Part shown: one piece after another, positions 1 to 7,966 of the stretch | Numbering within the stretch: the first letter of the stretch is position 1 | Layout of the letters: each line of letters starts with the position of its first letter | Assembly: GCA_003503535.1 (NCBI GenBank) | Contig: DOCI01000117.1 | Location: forward strand, 1-10,615 | Source: Planctomycetaceae bacterium | Lineage (GTDB): Bacteria; Planctomycetota; Planctomycetia; Planctomycetales; Planctomycetaceae | DNA length: 10,615 nucleotides | Direction: 5' to 3' | The notes under the pieces: generated by a model | The model's input: only the letters and a program-made list of their open reading frames with translations | What the model was told of the DNA's origin: nothing | The model's database searches: none | Translations under genes and position numbers: made by a program

Positions 1-68
1 ATCGCTTGTTTTGCCATCCGTTTAACAGGGTTGGCATGGATAAAATCTCGCTGATTATGCATTCCACA

Positions 69-94
69 CCGGCCCCTCGCTGACGCGTCGGGTT
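69..94. repeat. possible GC-rich intergenic repeat with an 8-bp palindrome
   Basis: This short GC-rich stretch stands out from the AT-richer sequence around it. It contains the perfect 8-bp palindrome GACGCGTC at 82-89, and a CCC run at 74-76 can pair with GGG at 90-92. From memory, the string CTCGCTGACGCGTCGGGTT recurs between genes in planctomycete genomes, but I could not check this. Only one copy is present here, so the repeat call is tentative. The rest of 1-157 shows no gene, RNA or clear promoter. Confidence 0.35.
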
Positions 95-157
95 ACAATT
101 TACTGGAATTTGCAAAAGTTCAGTTTCCAAGTCTAAACTCTGCACTCAGAAAAACAA

Positions 158-724
158 ATGCGTTTGCGGCTGGTATTTATGTCTCAATTTAATATGCAAA
201 CTGTTCGCTGGTTGTTAATCGTGTTGATGATTGCAGTCGCACTCTCACTGATTTCGGTTTGGCTCCCCTCGGGAATCAAAAAAATCGGTCTGTTTTCCAT
301 CGCTTTGGGAGCAGCGTTGGGTTATCTCACATGCCATTATGCCGGAACGAGACCAGAAAATCTTTCACGCTGGCAATTGATCGTTGTGGTCTTGCTGGCG
401 GGTATGGCGGAAACAGGCCGTTCTGTCGAGTCTTACCGACAATTCCGAATGACAGAGGAGAAGAGACTGTCGAGAGAGTTGGAGGAACTGCCCGCTTTTG
501 CTCAGGAAATGCGAGAGGAAATCCGTATTCAGCACGAGATTACGTTTCGTGATTATCTCACTCAAAAGTATTCCGCATTATCTCTTGGGAAGTTTCCATC
601 GCTTGTCGTCGCAATATTTATTCTCGAGGTCCTTCTGTCAATGGCCGGTGCATTCGGGGTCATTTGGCTTTTGAGAAGAAGAGTGCCAGCGAAGAATCTT
701 ACCCATGAGCAAATTACGGACTAA
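158..724 (+). CDS. membrane protein of unknown function with four hydrophobic segments
   Basis: I do not recognise a family. The 188-residue product has hydrophobic segments at about residues 17-36, 42-61, 72-84 and 146-172. Between the third and fourth lies a strongly charged, probably helical stretch (about 86-138) rich in Glu, Arg and Gln, which could be a coiled coil. The last helix is followed by an Arg-rich RRR and a short polar tail, which suggests a cytoplasmic C terminus. The start is uncertain: ATGs at 158, 179 and 194 are in frame and none has a convincing ribosome binding site. The later starts would only remove a short basic N-terminal piece. The gene ends inside the last codons of the convergent sigma factor gene (11-base overlap). 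Hydrophobic segments and codon pattern support a real protein; no enzyme motif or cofactor site is visible. Confidence 0.7.
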   Translation: MRLRLVFMSQFNMQTVRWLLIVLMIAVALSLISVWLPSGIKKIGLFSIALGAALGYLTCHYAGTRPENLSRWQLIVVVLLAGMAETGRSVESYRQFRMTEEKRLSRELEELPAFAQEMREEIRIQHEITFRDYLTQKYSALSLGKFPSLVVAIFILEVLLSMAGAFGVIWLLRRRVPAKNLTHEQITD

Positions 725-2396
725 TTGGAGTCTCGGCTAATTCACGAATGAGTTTGTCGTGAAATTCTTCAATTTGTCGATGAACCCGCTCTGTCTGCTT
801 GATGGCAAATTTTGAATCGTTCAGCTGAACGATCACTCCCATTCCTCCGACTTCCTCCCAGGAATCAGCGGCAATCAGAGATGTGAGCGTCTCTTCATAG
901 TTATCGAGATTGGAGTGGGGGTATTCATAAAACCGGACAACCAAATGCTCCTCGGCTTCCATAGCGGTGACAATGGTCAGCATTTCGTTTTCGATAATGT
1001 AGTCCAGATGAAGAGGTAACAGGATAGTATTGAGAGCACTTTCCAACGTGATTGGCTGCTTGCTGCTGAGGGTGATTGGTTCGTCTCGTGAAATTCCCTC
1101 GCTATCCATGCCGAAAGGAGTTGTACTTGCCAGGCTGTTGTCATCAATGCGTATCGGAATGTTATGAAACTCTGAAAAATAATCTAAGACATCAGAAAGA
1201 GGAGTTTCAAGAAATTCCAGGAGCACATCTTCTTTCAAAGCCTGATGGATTGTCTCCTCCCGTTTTTCTTTAACTGTTGGAGCAATCCCTTCTCCGACAT
1301 TAAGATTTGAACTTGTGTCAGGACTGTTTGTTACCGCCTTATCAAACTCAACAATCTCAACACCGGCTGCGTCGATATCGATCCCACTTTCTTCAAACAC
1401 ATGTGGAATTGGATAGTCCACCTTTACCGTTCGTTTTGAAGGAGTTGGATTTGCTTCCAGAAGTTGTTCCTTATCTTCGTGTTCCATATCGAAAATTGTG
1501 GACATCACGAGAGAACTCTCTGTACTCTCCGTTGCAGGTTTAGAGTCGCCCGTGACGGTCACTGGTCCTGTAAGGATTAAGGCCCCCAGGGCAATTCCAG
1601 CAATCATTCCCGTAGGACCCATCATTGTTTTCGTTAACATGGTCGAACTCTCCCGGCAGTGTTGAAGGGTTTCGTAAATTCTGGAAGTCGTGGCCAAAGT
1701 GGATTGTTGCAGACAGTTTGAGCATGTCGTCTGAATCATCTCCGCTGCGACAGTGTTTGCTTTCCACTGTGTTCCCAGGAATGTGAGTGTCGAGACGAAC
1801 GCGGGCAGACTGATTCCAGAACGAATCAATTTGACTTTCAATGCCTGCCGTCCTCTGCGAAGTAAACCTTCGATGGAACGAGTTGTCTTATTCAGCTTCG
1901 TGGCGATTTCCGAGATCGAATGATCTTCAAGATAAAAAAGTAATATTGGTTCTCGATACCGTTTGTCCAAAGAGGCGATTGCGGAATCGACTTGCTCATT
2001 TCGGTATCGCTGTGCGAATTCCTGGAACAGATCATGCCGACTGGCGGGTTGCTCCTGAAAAATTTGTGTGGCTTGCTGGCGTTTCATTTTGCGAATAGAA
2101 ACTGCTGTCTGATGAGCCACTCCATAAAGCCAGCTCGATAAAGCCTGCAAATTTCGAATTTGATTTGCTTTTTCTGTCAGTATCAGAAATGTCGTTTGAA
2201 AGGCATCTTCGGCATCGACTCGCTGAATACTGGTACGCGAACAGACTTCATATACCAATCCCGAGTAGCGCGTAATGAGCTCCGTTAAAGCGGCTTCGGA
2301 TCCTGCTTCAACATATTGAAGCAGTAATTCTGAATCGCTGCTGTGATCGGAGAGCTTGTCTGCGATATCAATTTCTGAGACAGGTTGCGAGTGCAT
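714..2396 (-). CDS. ECF-type sigma factor with a membrane segment and a C-terminal secretin/STN-like domain
   Basis: The N-terminal third is a sigma-70 family ECF factor. Region 2 lies at about residues 36-107, including DAEDAFQTTFLIL and the SSWLYGVAHQTA helix. Region 4 lies at about 137-190, including the helix-turn-helix ISEIATKLNKTTRSIEGLLRRG. The usual ECF length is about 170-200 residues; this protein has 560. A hydrophobic stretch at about 258-282, preceded by MLTK, is a likely single membrane span that leaves the sigma part in the cytoplasm. After a polar linker, residues about 389-480 (LLEFLETPLSDVLDYFSEF, then LESALNTILLPLHLDYII) resemble the small STN/secretin N-terminal fold. Residues about 484-556 (DSWEEVGGMG, then QTERVHRQIEEF) match a block I associate with planctomycete proteins carrying this fold. 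Long C-terminal extensions are known in planctomycete ECF groups. C225, C228 and C247 lie just before the span. No separate anti-sigma gene is adjacent. The start at 2396 lacks a clear Shine-Dalgarno. Confidence 0.85.
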   Translation of the reverse strand: MHSQPVSEIDIADKLSDHSSDSELLLQYVEAGSEAALTELITRYSGLVYEVCSRTSIQRVDAEDAFQTTFLILTEKANQIRNLQALSSWLYGVAHQTAVSIRKMKRQQATQIFQEQPASRHDLFQEFAQRYRNEQVDSAIASLDKRYREPILLFYLEDHSISEIATKLNKTTRSIEGLLRRGRQALKVKLIRSGISLPAFVSTLTFLGTQWKANTVAAEMIQTTCSNCLQQSTLATTSRIYETLQHCRESSTMLTKTMMGPTGMIAGIALGALILTGPVTVTGDSKPATESTESSLVMSTIFDMEHEDKEQLLEANPTPSKRTVKVDYPIPHVFEESGIDIDAAGVEIVEFDKAVTNSPDTSSNLNVGEGIAPTVKEKREETIHQALKEDVLLEFLETPLSDVLDYFSEFHNIPIRIDDNSLASTTPFGMDSEGISRDEPITLSSKQPITLESALNTILLPLHLDYIIENEMLTIVTAMEAEEHLVVRFYEYPHSNLDNYEETLTSLIAADSWEEVGGMGVIVQLNDSKFAIKQTERVHRQIEEFHDKLIRELAETPISP

Positions 2397-2770
2397 AGAT
2401 GGGTGCTGATTATTAAGTAGAGATATCTGATACCTAATAGTGTCGAAACTCTGTGCAATCCCACATCGATTATTTTGAAATTCCAGAAAATCAGCAAAAT
2501 AAATTTCATGGGATTGGCCTTTGCGTTCTTAAAATGAGGAAGAGTCCTCCAAAAGAATCATGGGATGAGTGCCCGTCTGAAGGGATTGTCATCTGCCTGA
2601 ATTCTGCACAGTTTCTACAGGTGCATACTTTTCTCAAGCCCCTCCAGGTTGCTATAGTAACAGATCAACTTGTTTTCATGCGTGAGATATGTGAAAATTT
2701 AAGAGATAGCACAAACCGCCACCCGCTCATAAACCATCCAATAGTGTTCTTCAATATCGAGGTTAGAATT
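2397..2770. other. non-coding stretch between divergent sigma factor and giant enzyme genes
   Basis: This 374-base stretch must hold the promoters of both divergent genes. I see no well-spaced -35/-10 pair, no riboswitch-like structure and no repeat. An 8-bp palindrome AGATATCT lies at 2421-2428. TATAGT at 2653-2658 could be a -10 for the plus-strand gene but lacks a matching -35. The plus-strand reading frame stays open from 2453, but its translation has no recognisable domain and runs into a signal peptide, so I treat it as non-coding. Confidence 0.5.
2759..2762 (+). promoter_or_regulatory. ribosome binding site that decides the start at 2771
   Basis: GAGG lies 8 bases before the ATG at 2771. 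That ATG opens directly into a signal peptide. Together these favour 2771 over the in-frame ATG at 2453, which would bury the signal sequence about 106 residues inside the protein. Confidence 0.65.
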
Positions 2771-5700
2771 ATGAACCGATTGTCCGTCTGCGTTGTGACT
2801 CGCAGTCTCGCAATTTTATTTCTGTTGTCCGGGTTTGCGTGCCTGCAGACTGCCACCGTGAAAGCAGAATCTCCAGCGGGATTCAAACCGATTTTCAACG
2901 GCAAGGATCTCTCCGGCTGGTCGGGAGATGAGTCGTTCTGGAAAGTTGTTGATGGGACGATTGTCGCCGAGTCGACCGAAGAGCATCCCTGTAATCACAA
3001 TACTTTTCTTCGCTGGACGGCTGGAGAAGTTGATGATTTCGAATTGAAGCTTCAGTTTCGAATCAGCGGTTCGGAAACGGCAAACTCCGGAATTCAGTTT
3101 CGCTCTCAGGTGGAACCCGATGGGCATGTGGTTGGTTATCAGGCCGATATTGATCGAGCTGGGAAATGGCTCGGCTGCTTATATGACGAACGCGGTCGTG
3201 GACTTCTTGCCGCCCGCGGTGAGAGTAACGACGTAAAGTCCGAGAAGTCGATCGAAAAATTTCAAGTCGGGAATTCTGAGCAGATTCTAGATGGGGTTAA
3301 CCTTGATGGCTGGAATGAGTATCACATCGTGGCCTGGGGAAATGAATTGACTCTATCAGTGAATGGCAGGAAATCCTGTTCCATTGTTGATTGGGACTCT
3401 GAAAATCGCGACTGGAAGGGTGTTCTCGCATTGCAGTTGCACTCTGGCCCTCCTATGAAAGTCGAATTTCGAAATATCGAACTCAAACGGCTTCCCTTAA
3501 CTGATCGCAAGAAAATTGTCTTTGTTGCAGGTAGTAAAAGTCACGGCTACTTTTCTCACGAACACAATGCAGGTTGTCTGTTGATGGCAGAGGCCCTCAA
3601 TAAAGCTGGGCTTCAATTGGAAACGGCTGTCTATCTCAACGGCTGGCCAACCGATGTCACCGCGTTTGATAATGCCGATACCGTCGTCTGCTATTGCGAT
3701 GGCGGAGGACGGCACTTCCTGAATAATCACATTGATGAGTTCGATCAGGTGATGGAGCAGGGCGTTGGTCTGGTTTGTCTGCATTATGGGGTGGAAACCG
3801 TGATTGGTAAGGAAGGGGATCACTTCATCAAATGGATGGGAGGATTCTTTGAACCCGATTGGTCCGTCAATCCTCACTGGACTGCCAAGTTCGATCAATT
3901 TCCCGATCATCCCATCACACAGGGCGTTCAACCGTTCGAGATTAACGACGAGTGGTACTATCACATGCGGTTTGCCGAAGGCATGAAAGGCGTCACTCCC
4001 ATCCTCACCGATATGCCTCCACGGGAAACGTTGAATCGTCCTGATGGGGCTCATAGTGGTAATCCGCATGTTCGCGAAGCGGTTCTGGTTCGTAAAGAAC
4101 CTCAGCACGTTGCCTGGGCTTATGATCGTGCCAATGATGGCCGCGGTTTCGGATTTACCGGCGGCCACTTCCACAAAAACTGGCAGCACGATGACTTCCG
4201 CAAACTGGTTCTGAATGCCATCTGCTGGACCGCTCATGTGGATATTCCGAAGTCGGGTGTTCCTTCTTCAACTCCAACCGTTGAAGAACTGGAAAAAAAT
4301 CAGGATTACGAGAAACCAGCCAACTGGAAGCTGGATCCTGTTCCCTCTGCCTCAAAAAAAAAGTCTGAGCCCAGCGGCAAAACCGTAAAAACGCCGCTGT
4401 TCTCCAGCCCGTTAGTCACAGCAAATACTGAAGGCCACGCGGTCAAAATCGATGTGCCGATTCAAGGAGCCGAGTCTCTTTATCTGGTTGTCAGCGATGG
4501 GGGTAATGGATTCAGTTGTGATTGGGCCGATTGGGTCGAGCCTCGCCTGACCGGACCAGAGGGTGAACTCAAGTTGACTGAACTCAACTGGATCTCAGCC
4601 GAAGCGGAATGGGGCGATGTCCGTAAGAATAGAAATGCGGGTGGTGGGGAACTGAAAGTGGCGGGTCAACCCGTCTCTTATGGGTTTGGTACGCACGCAA
4701 ATTCTGTGATTGGTTTTCAGCTTCCTAAAGGACACAAGTACGAACGCTTTCAGACCTTCGGTGGACTGGACAACGGGGGGACAAATCAAGGTGGCGGACA
4801 AACCAGCGTTCGCTTTCATGTGTTCAACGGAAAACCAGAACCTGCATTTCTGGCGGCCCATCGAAGTGCTCCTGCTGCAGGGGGGGGCACTGCCAGTCAT
4901 GAGTTGGACGATGCCATCAGTCAGTTGGATGTGGCCGACGGTTTACAGGCGACAGTGTTTGCCGGCGAACCGTTCATGTACAACCCGACCAATATGGACA
5001 TCGATCATCGAGGTCGGGTCTGGATTTGCGAAGTCATCAACTATCGACAATTCCGCAATACCGATTCCGCTGAACGCGTCGAAGGAGATCAGATTCTGAT
5101 TCTCGAAGACACCGACGGCGATGGCAAAGCGGACAAGAAAACATCGTTTTATCAAGGTCGGGATATCGACTCCGCTCATGGCATTTGCGTGCTGGGAAAC
5201 AAAGTCATCGTCTCAGCGGGTGAAAACGTTTTTGTTTTGACCGATGAAGATGGTGACGATCATGCCGACAGGAAAGAGATTCTCTTTACGGGCATCAGCG
5301 GAACTCAACACGATCACGGTATTCATGCCTTCGTCTTCGGACCAGATGGAAAGCTCTATTTCAACTTCGGAAATGCCGGGAAGCAGGTCAAAGATAAAAA
5401 CGGCCAGCCGATTGTCGACAAGCAGGGAAACTTGGTGAACGATTCCCGCAAGCCGTATCAGGAAGGGATGATCTTCCGCTGCAATCTGGATGGTTCTGAG
5501 TTTGAAACACTCGCCTGGAACTTCCGTAACAACTGGGAAGTCTGTGTCGATTCCTTCGGCACCATGTGGCAAAGTGACAATGACGATGATGGCAACCGTG
5601 GTGTGCGTATTAACTATGTGATGGAATATGGTAACTACGGATACAAAGACGAATTCACGGGAGCTGGCTGGCGGGATCCCCGAACGGGTTGGAGTGAAGA

Positions 5701-7864
5701 GATTCCTCTGCGTCACTGGCATTTGAACGATCCTGGTGTGATGCCCAACCTGCTGCAAACCGGAGCAGGCTCTCCAACTGGAATTCTCATTTACGAAGGG
5801 AATCTGCTGCCAGACGTCTTTCATAATGCACTCATTCACTCCGATGCCGGTCCCAACATTGTGCGCGCTTATCCTACGACCGTTAACGGCGCTGGCTATT
5901 CTGCAGAGATGGTGAATATTCTTGACGGAGCTCGCGATAACTGGTTCCGACCTTCGGATGTTTGTGTTGCCCCGGATGGATCTCTGTTTGTCGCCGACTG
6001 GTACGATCCCGGCGTCGGTGGTCACCGCATGGCCGATGTTGAACATGGGCGTGTCTTTCGAGTGGCCCCGCCTGAGAATCAGTACAAGATCGCCGTCATC
6101 GAATATCAATCCGTGAACGGAGCGATTGCCGCTCTGCAAAGTCCAAATCAGGCGACTCGATATCTCGGCTGGCAAACTTTGCAGGCCGCTGGCCCGAAAG
6201 CAGAAGCTGCATTGGCGAAAATGCTGGAATCGAATGTGCCCCAGTATCGAGCACGTGCGTTGTGGGCTCTTGGAAAATTGTCGATCGAGAAATCGAGCAA
6301 ACTCAAATATCTCGAACAGGCAATGCAGGATGACAATCCCGATCTCCGCATTACAGCAATTCGACTGATGCGACAGTTACAGGATGAAATCAATCCTAAG
6401 GATCTCGTCGACCTGTTGAATATCTTCGATGACTCCCCAGCTGTCCGACGTGAAATGTTGATCGGACTGCGAGATACCAATCTGCCGGAATCGGCTCAAT
6501 ACTGGACCGATCTGGCCACTCAGTACGATGGGAAAGATCGCTGGTATCTCGAAGCACTCGGAATTGCTGCCGAGAAACACTGGAACGAATATCTGGCCAC
6601 CTGGCTCGATCGGGTGGGTAATAACTGGAACTCGAATGCAAATCGAGACATTATCTGGCGTTCCCGAGCCGACCAGACCGCTTCATTGTTGTTAAAAATC
6701 ATTGAAGACCCCGCGACTCCCACTGAGGAATTGCCACGCTATTTCCGCGCACTCGATTTCTGCCCGACCGTCCCGCAAGATGAACTGGCAAAAGTCGCCT
6801 TTTCAAAACATGGGGAGGCGGGCCGCACGGATTTGATCGTTTCTGAATCCATTGCCCGTTTGAAGAATCTCAATTTTGATGCTCATCCCGAATACAGGCA
6901 GGCGTTAAACGAACTGTTGGCAAGTCAATCGGAATCGCAATCGTTTCTGACGATTGTCGACCGGTTTAATCTGGAAGAGCAGTATCCGGAGTTAGTCAAA
7001 ATCGCAACGAAGCATTCGGGAGAACAACTCGGAATCGATGCGGCTCGTATTCTACTCAATAAAAAACAAGCCAAACTACTGCTTGATGGCCTGCGAAATC
7101 AGAAGCCGCAAGAGGCTACTGCGTTGGCACGAGCCTTGGGGCAAACCCAGGAGAATGCTGCATCTGGTCCACTGCAGACAATCATGACAGATGATGATAT
7201 CAATACATCCGTTCGCCGGGCAGCAGCCAGTGCACTGGGTTATACACGAAAAGGAACGATCGATGTCATGAAATTCGCACAGTCAGGTAAAGCCCCCGGT
7301 TCTCTCAAGCAGTCACTTGCGGCAGTCATGCATGCCTCGACGTATAAAGATGTCAAAGAAGTTGCCAACGAACTTTTCCCATTGCCTCCTTCCAAAGATG
7401 CGAAACCTCTTCCACCACTTTCGGAGCTGGCGAATCGTAAAGGGGATGTCAAACAGGGTCGAGTTGTTTTCCATACAACCGGCACCTGCGCGAAGTGTCA
7501 TCAGGTGAATGGACAGGGAAAAGAAATTGGACCTGATCTTTCTGAAATCGGCAAGAAACTGAGCAAGCAGGCGATGTTCGAATCGATCCTGTATCCCTCA
7601 GCGGGCGTCAGTCACAACTATGAGACTTACACGGCTGTGACCTTCGACGGAAATATCATCACTGGATTGCTGATCAGTCAGACCGATGAAGAAATCTCAC
7701 TGAAAAATGCGGATGGCTTTGTCAAAACAATCCCGGCTGACGATGTCGATGAACTCGTTAAGCAGGACATCTCCCTGATGCCAGCCGACCTGCAGAAAGT
7801 GATGAGCGAAGAGGAACTTGTTAATGTCGTCGAGTACATGATGACTTTGAAAAAGAAGCAGTAA
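2771..7864 (+). CDS. exported DUF1080-ThuA-NPCBM-dehydrogenase-HEAT-cytochrome c fusion protein
   Basis: This 1697-residue preprotein probably acts in the periplasm on sugars or glycosides. Residues 1-32 form a signal peptide with a likely cut after VKA. Residues about 36-240 are DUF1080 (FKPIFNGKDLSGW, NSGIQFRSQ), a family that includes 3-keto-disaccharide hydrolases. Residues about 246-490 are ThuA-like (KKIVFVAGSKSHG, GVGLVCLHYG, GFTGGHFHKNW). Residues about 550-690 resemble the NPCBM carbohydrate-binding module (YGFGTHANSVIGF). Residues about 715-1100 match the propeller of Pirellula/Verrucomicrobium-type putative dehydrogenases, with two calcium-loop-like DxDGDxxxD motifs at 780-788 and 825-833. 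Residues about 1110-1545 are HEAT-like helical repeats. Residues about 1555-1697 are the matching heme domain with CAKCH at 1573-1577; M1670 in ISLMP is a possible second ligand. The substrate and actual reaction are not known. An A9 run, with a possible frameshift signal, and a G8 run lie in the linkers between domains. A bidirectional terminator follows. Confidence 0.92.
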   Translation: MNRLSVCVVTRSLAILFLLSGFACLQTATVKAESPAGFKPIFNGKDLSGWSGDESFWKVVDGTIVAESTEEHPCNHNTFLRWTAGEVDDFELKLQFRISGSETANSGIQFRSQVEPDGHVVGYQADIDRAGKWLGCLYDERGRGLLAARGESNDVKSEKSIEKFQVGNSEQILDGVNLDGWNEYHIVAWGNELTLSVNGRKSCSIVDWDSENRDWKGVLALQLHSGPPMKVEFRNIELKRLPLTDRKKIVFVAGSKSHGYFSHEHNAGCLLMAEALNKAGLQLETAVYLNGWPTDVTAFDNADTVVCYCDGGGRHFLNNHIDEFDQVMEQGVGLVCLHYGVETVIGKEGDHFIKWMGGFFEPDWSVNPHWTAKFDQFPDHPITQGVQPFEINDEWYYHMRFAEGMKGVTPILTDMPPRETLNRPDGAHSGNPHVREAVLVRKEPQHVAWAYDRANDGRGFGFTGGHFHKNWQHDDFRKLVLNAICWTAHVDIPKSGVPSSTPTVEELEKNQDYEKPANWKLDPVPSASKKKSEPSGKTVKTPLFSSPLVTANTEGHAVKIDVPIQGAESLYLVVSDGGNGFSCDWADWVEPRLTGPEGELKLTELNWISAEAEWGDVRKNRNAGGGELKVAGQPVSYGFGTHANSVIGFQLPKGHKYERFQTFGGLDNGGTNQGGGQTSVRFHVFNGKPEPAFLAAHRSAPAAGGGTASHELDDAISQLDVADGLQATVFAGEPFMYNPTNMDIDHRGRVWICEVINYRQFRNTDSAERVEGDQILILEDTDGDGKADKKTSFYQGRDIDSAHGICVLGNKVIVSAGENVFVLTDEDGDDHADRKEILFTGISGTQHDHGIHAFVFGPDGKLYFNFGNAGKQVKDKNGQPIVDKQGNLVNDSRKPYQEGMIFRCNLDGSEFETLAWNFRNNWEVCVDSFGTMWQSDNDDDGNRGVRINYVMEYGNYGYKDEFTGAGWRDPRTGWSEEIPLRHWHLNDPGVMPNLLQTGAGSPTGILIYEGNLLPDVFHNALIHSDAGPNIVRAYPTTVNGAGYSAEMVNILDGARDNWFRPSDVCVAPDGSLFVADWYDPGVGGHRMADVEHGRVFRVAPPENQYKIAVIEYQSVNGAIAALQSPNQATRYLGWQTLQAAGPKAEAALAKMLESNVPQYRARALWALGKLSIEKSSKLKYLEQAMQDDNPDLRITAIRLMRQLQDEINPKDLVDLLNIFDDSPAVRREMLIGLRDTNLPESAQYWTDLATQYDGKDRWYLEALGIAAEKHWNEYLATWLDRVGNNWNSNANRDIIWRSRADQTASLLLKIIEDPATPTEELPRYFRALDFCPTVPQDELAKVAFSKHGEAGRTDLIVSESIARLKNLNFDAHPEYRQALNELLASQSESQSFLTIVDRFNLEEQYPELVKIATKHSGEQLGIDAARILLNKKQAKLLLDGLRNQKPQEATALARALGQTQENAASGPLQTIMTDDDINTSVRRAAASALGYTRKGTIDVMKFAQSGKAPGSLKQSLAAVMHASTYKDVKEVANELFPLPPSKDAKPLPPLSELANRKGDVKQGRVVFHTTGTCAKCHQVNGQGKEIGPDLSEIGKKLSKQAMFESILYPSAGVSHNYETYTAVTFDGNIITGLLISQTDEEISLKNADGFVKTIPADDVDELVKQDISLMPADLQKVMSEEELVNVVEYMMTLKKKQ
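4357..4399 (+). promoter_or_regulatory. candidate -1 ribosomal frameshift signal in the linker after the ThuA domain
   Basis: The codons TCA AAA AAA AAG contain the heptamer A AAA AAG (4357-4363) in the frame used by the dnaX frameshift site. An 8-base spacer follows, then a perfect 7-bp stem, CAGCGGC (4372-4378) with GCCGCTG (4393-4399), around a 14-base A-rich loop. Slipping back one base gives GTC then TGA (4366-4368), so the product would end as residues 1-531 plus Val. I see no helper Shine-Dalgarno at the distance used in dnaX. The nine-A run (4354-4362) could also cause transcriptional slippage: gaining one A gives the same immediate stop, and losing one gives TAA about ten codons later. 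Chance occurrence is possible because Lys-Lys-Lys codons often create this heptamer. Confidence 0.35.
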
Positions 7865-7880
7865 GTTATTTGGCTTACTT

Positions 7881-7904
7881 GTTCCCAAGGTCCCCCTTGG
7901 GAAC
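7881..7904. repeat. perfect 10-bp hairpin, likely REP-like intergenic repeat
   Basis: GTTCCCAAGG (7881-7890) and CCTTGGGAAC (7895-7904) pair perfectly around a TCCC loop. No T-run follows, so it is not a typical intrinsic terminator. From memory, GTTCCCAAG...CTTGGGAAC hairpins recur in many copies between genes in planctomycetes and some other bacteria; copy number in this genome is unverified. It lies 17 bases after the giant gene and could protect the 3' end of its mRNA. Confidence 0.6.
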
Positions 7905-7966
7905 GAGTGCTAGTGCTTCTGAAGGCTTCTCTGCGCTACAACCCCAGCCACCCGGATTCCTGCATA

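Noticed and set aside
94..99. TACAAT as a -10 box for the first gene
   Set aside because: No -35-like hexamer at the right distance, and it lies within or beside the suspected repeat.
3497..4237. Open minus-strand frame of about 246 codons opposite the ThuA domain
   Set aside because: The plus strand encodes clear ThuA motifs; the minus translation shows no motif.
5213..6175. Long open minus-strand frame of about 320 codons opposite the giant gene
   Set aside because: It mirrors the strongly supported propeller coding frame; its translation has no recognisable domain and its composition looks like an antisense shadow.
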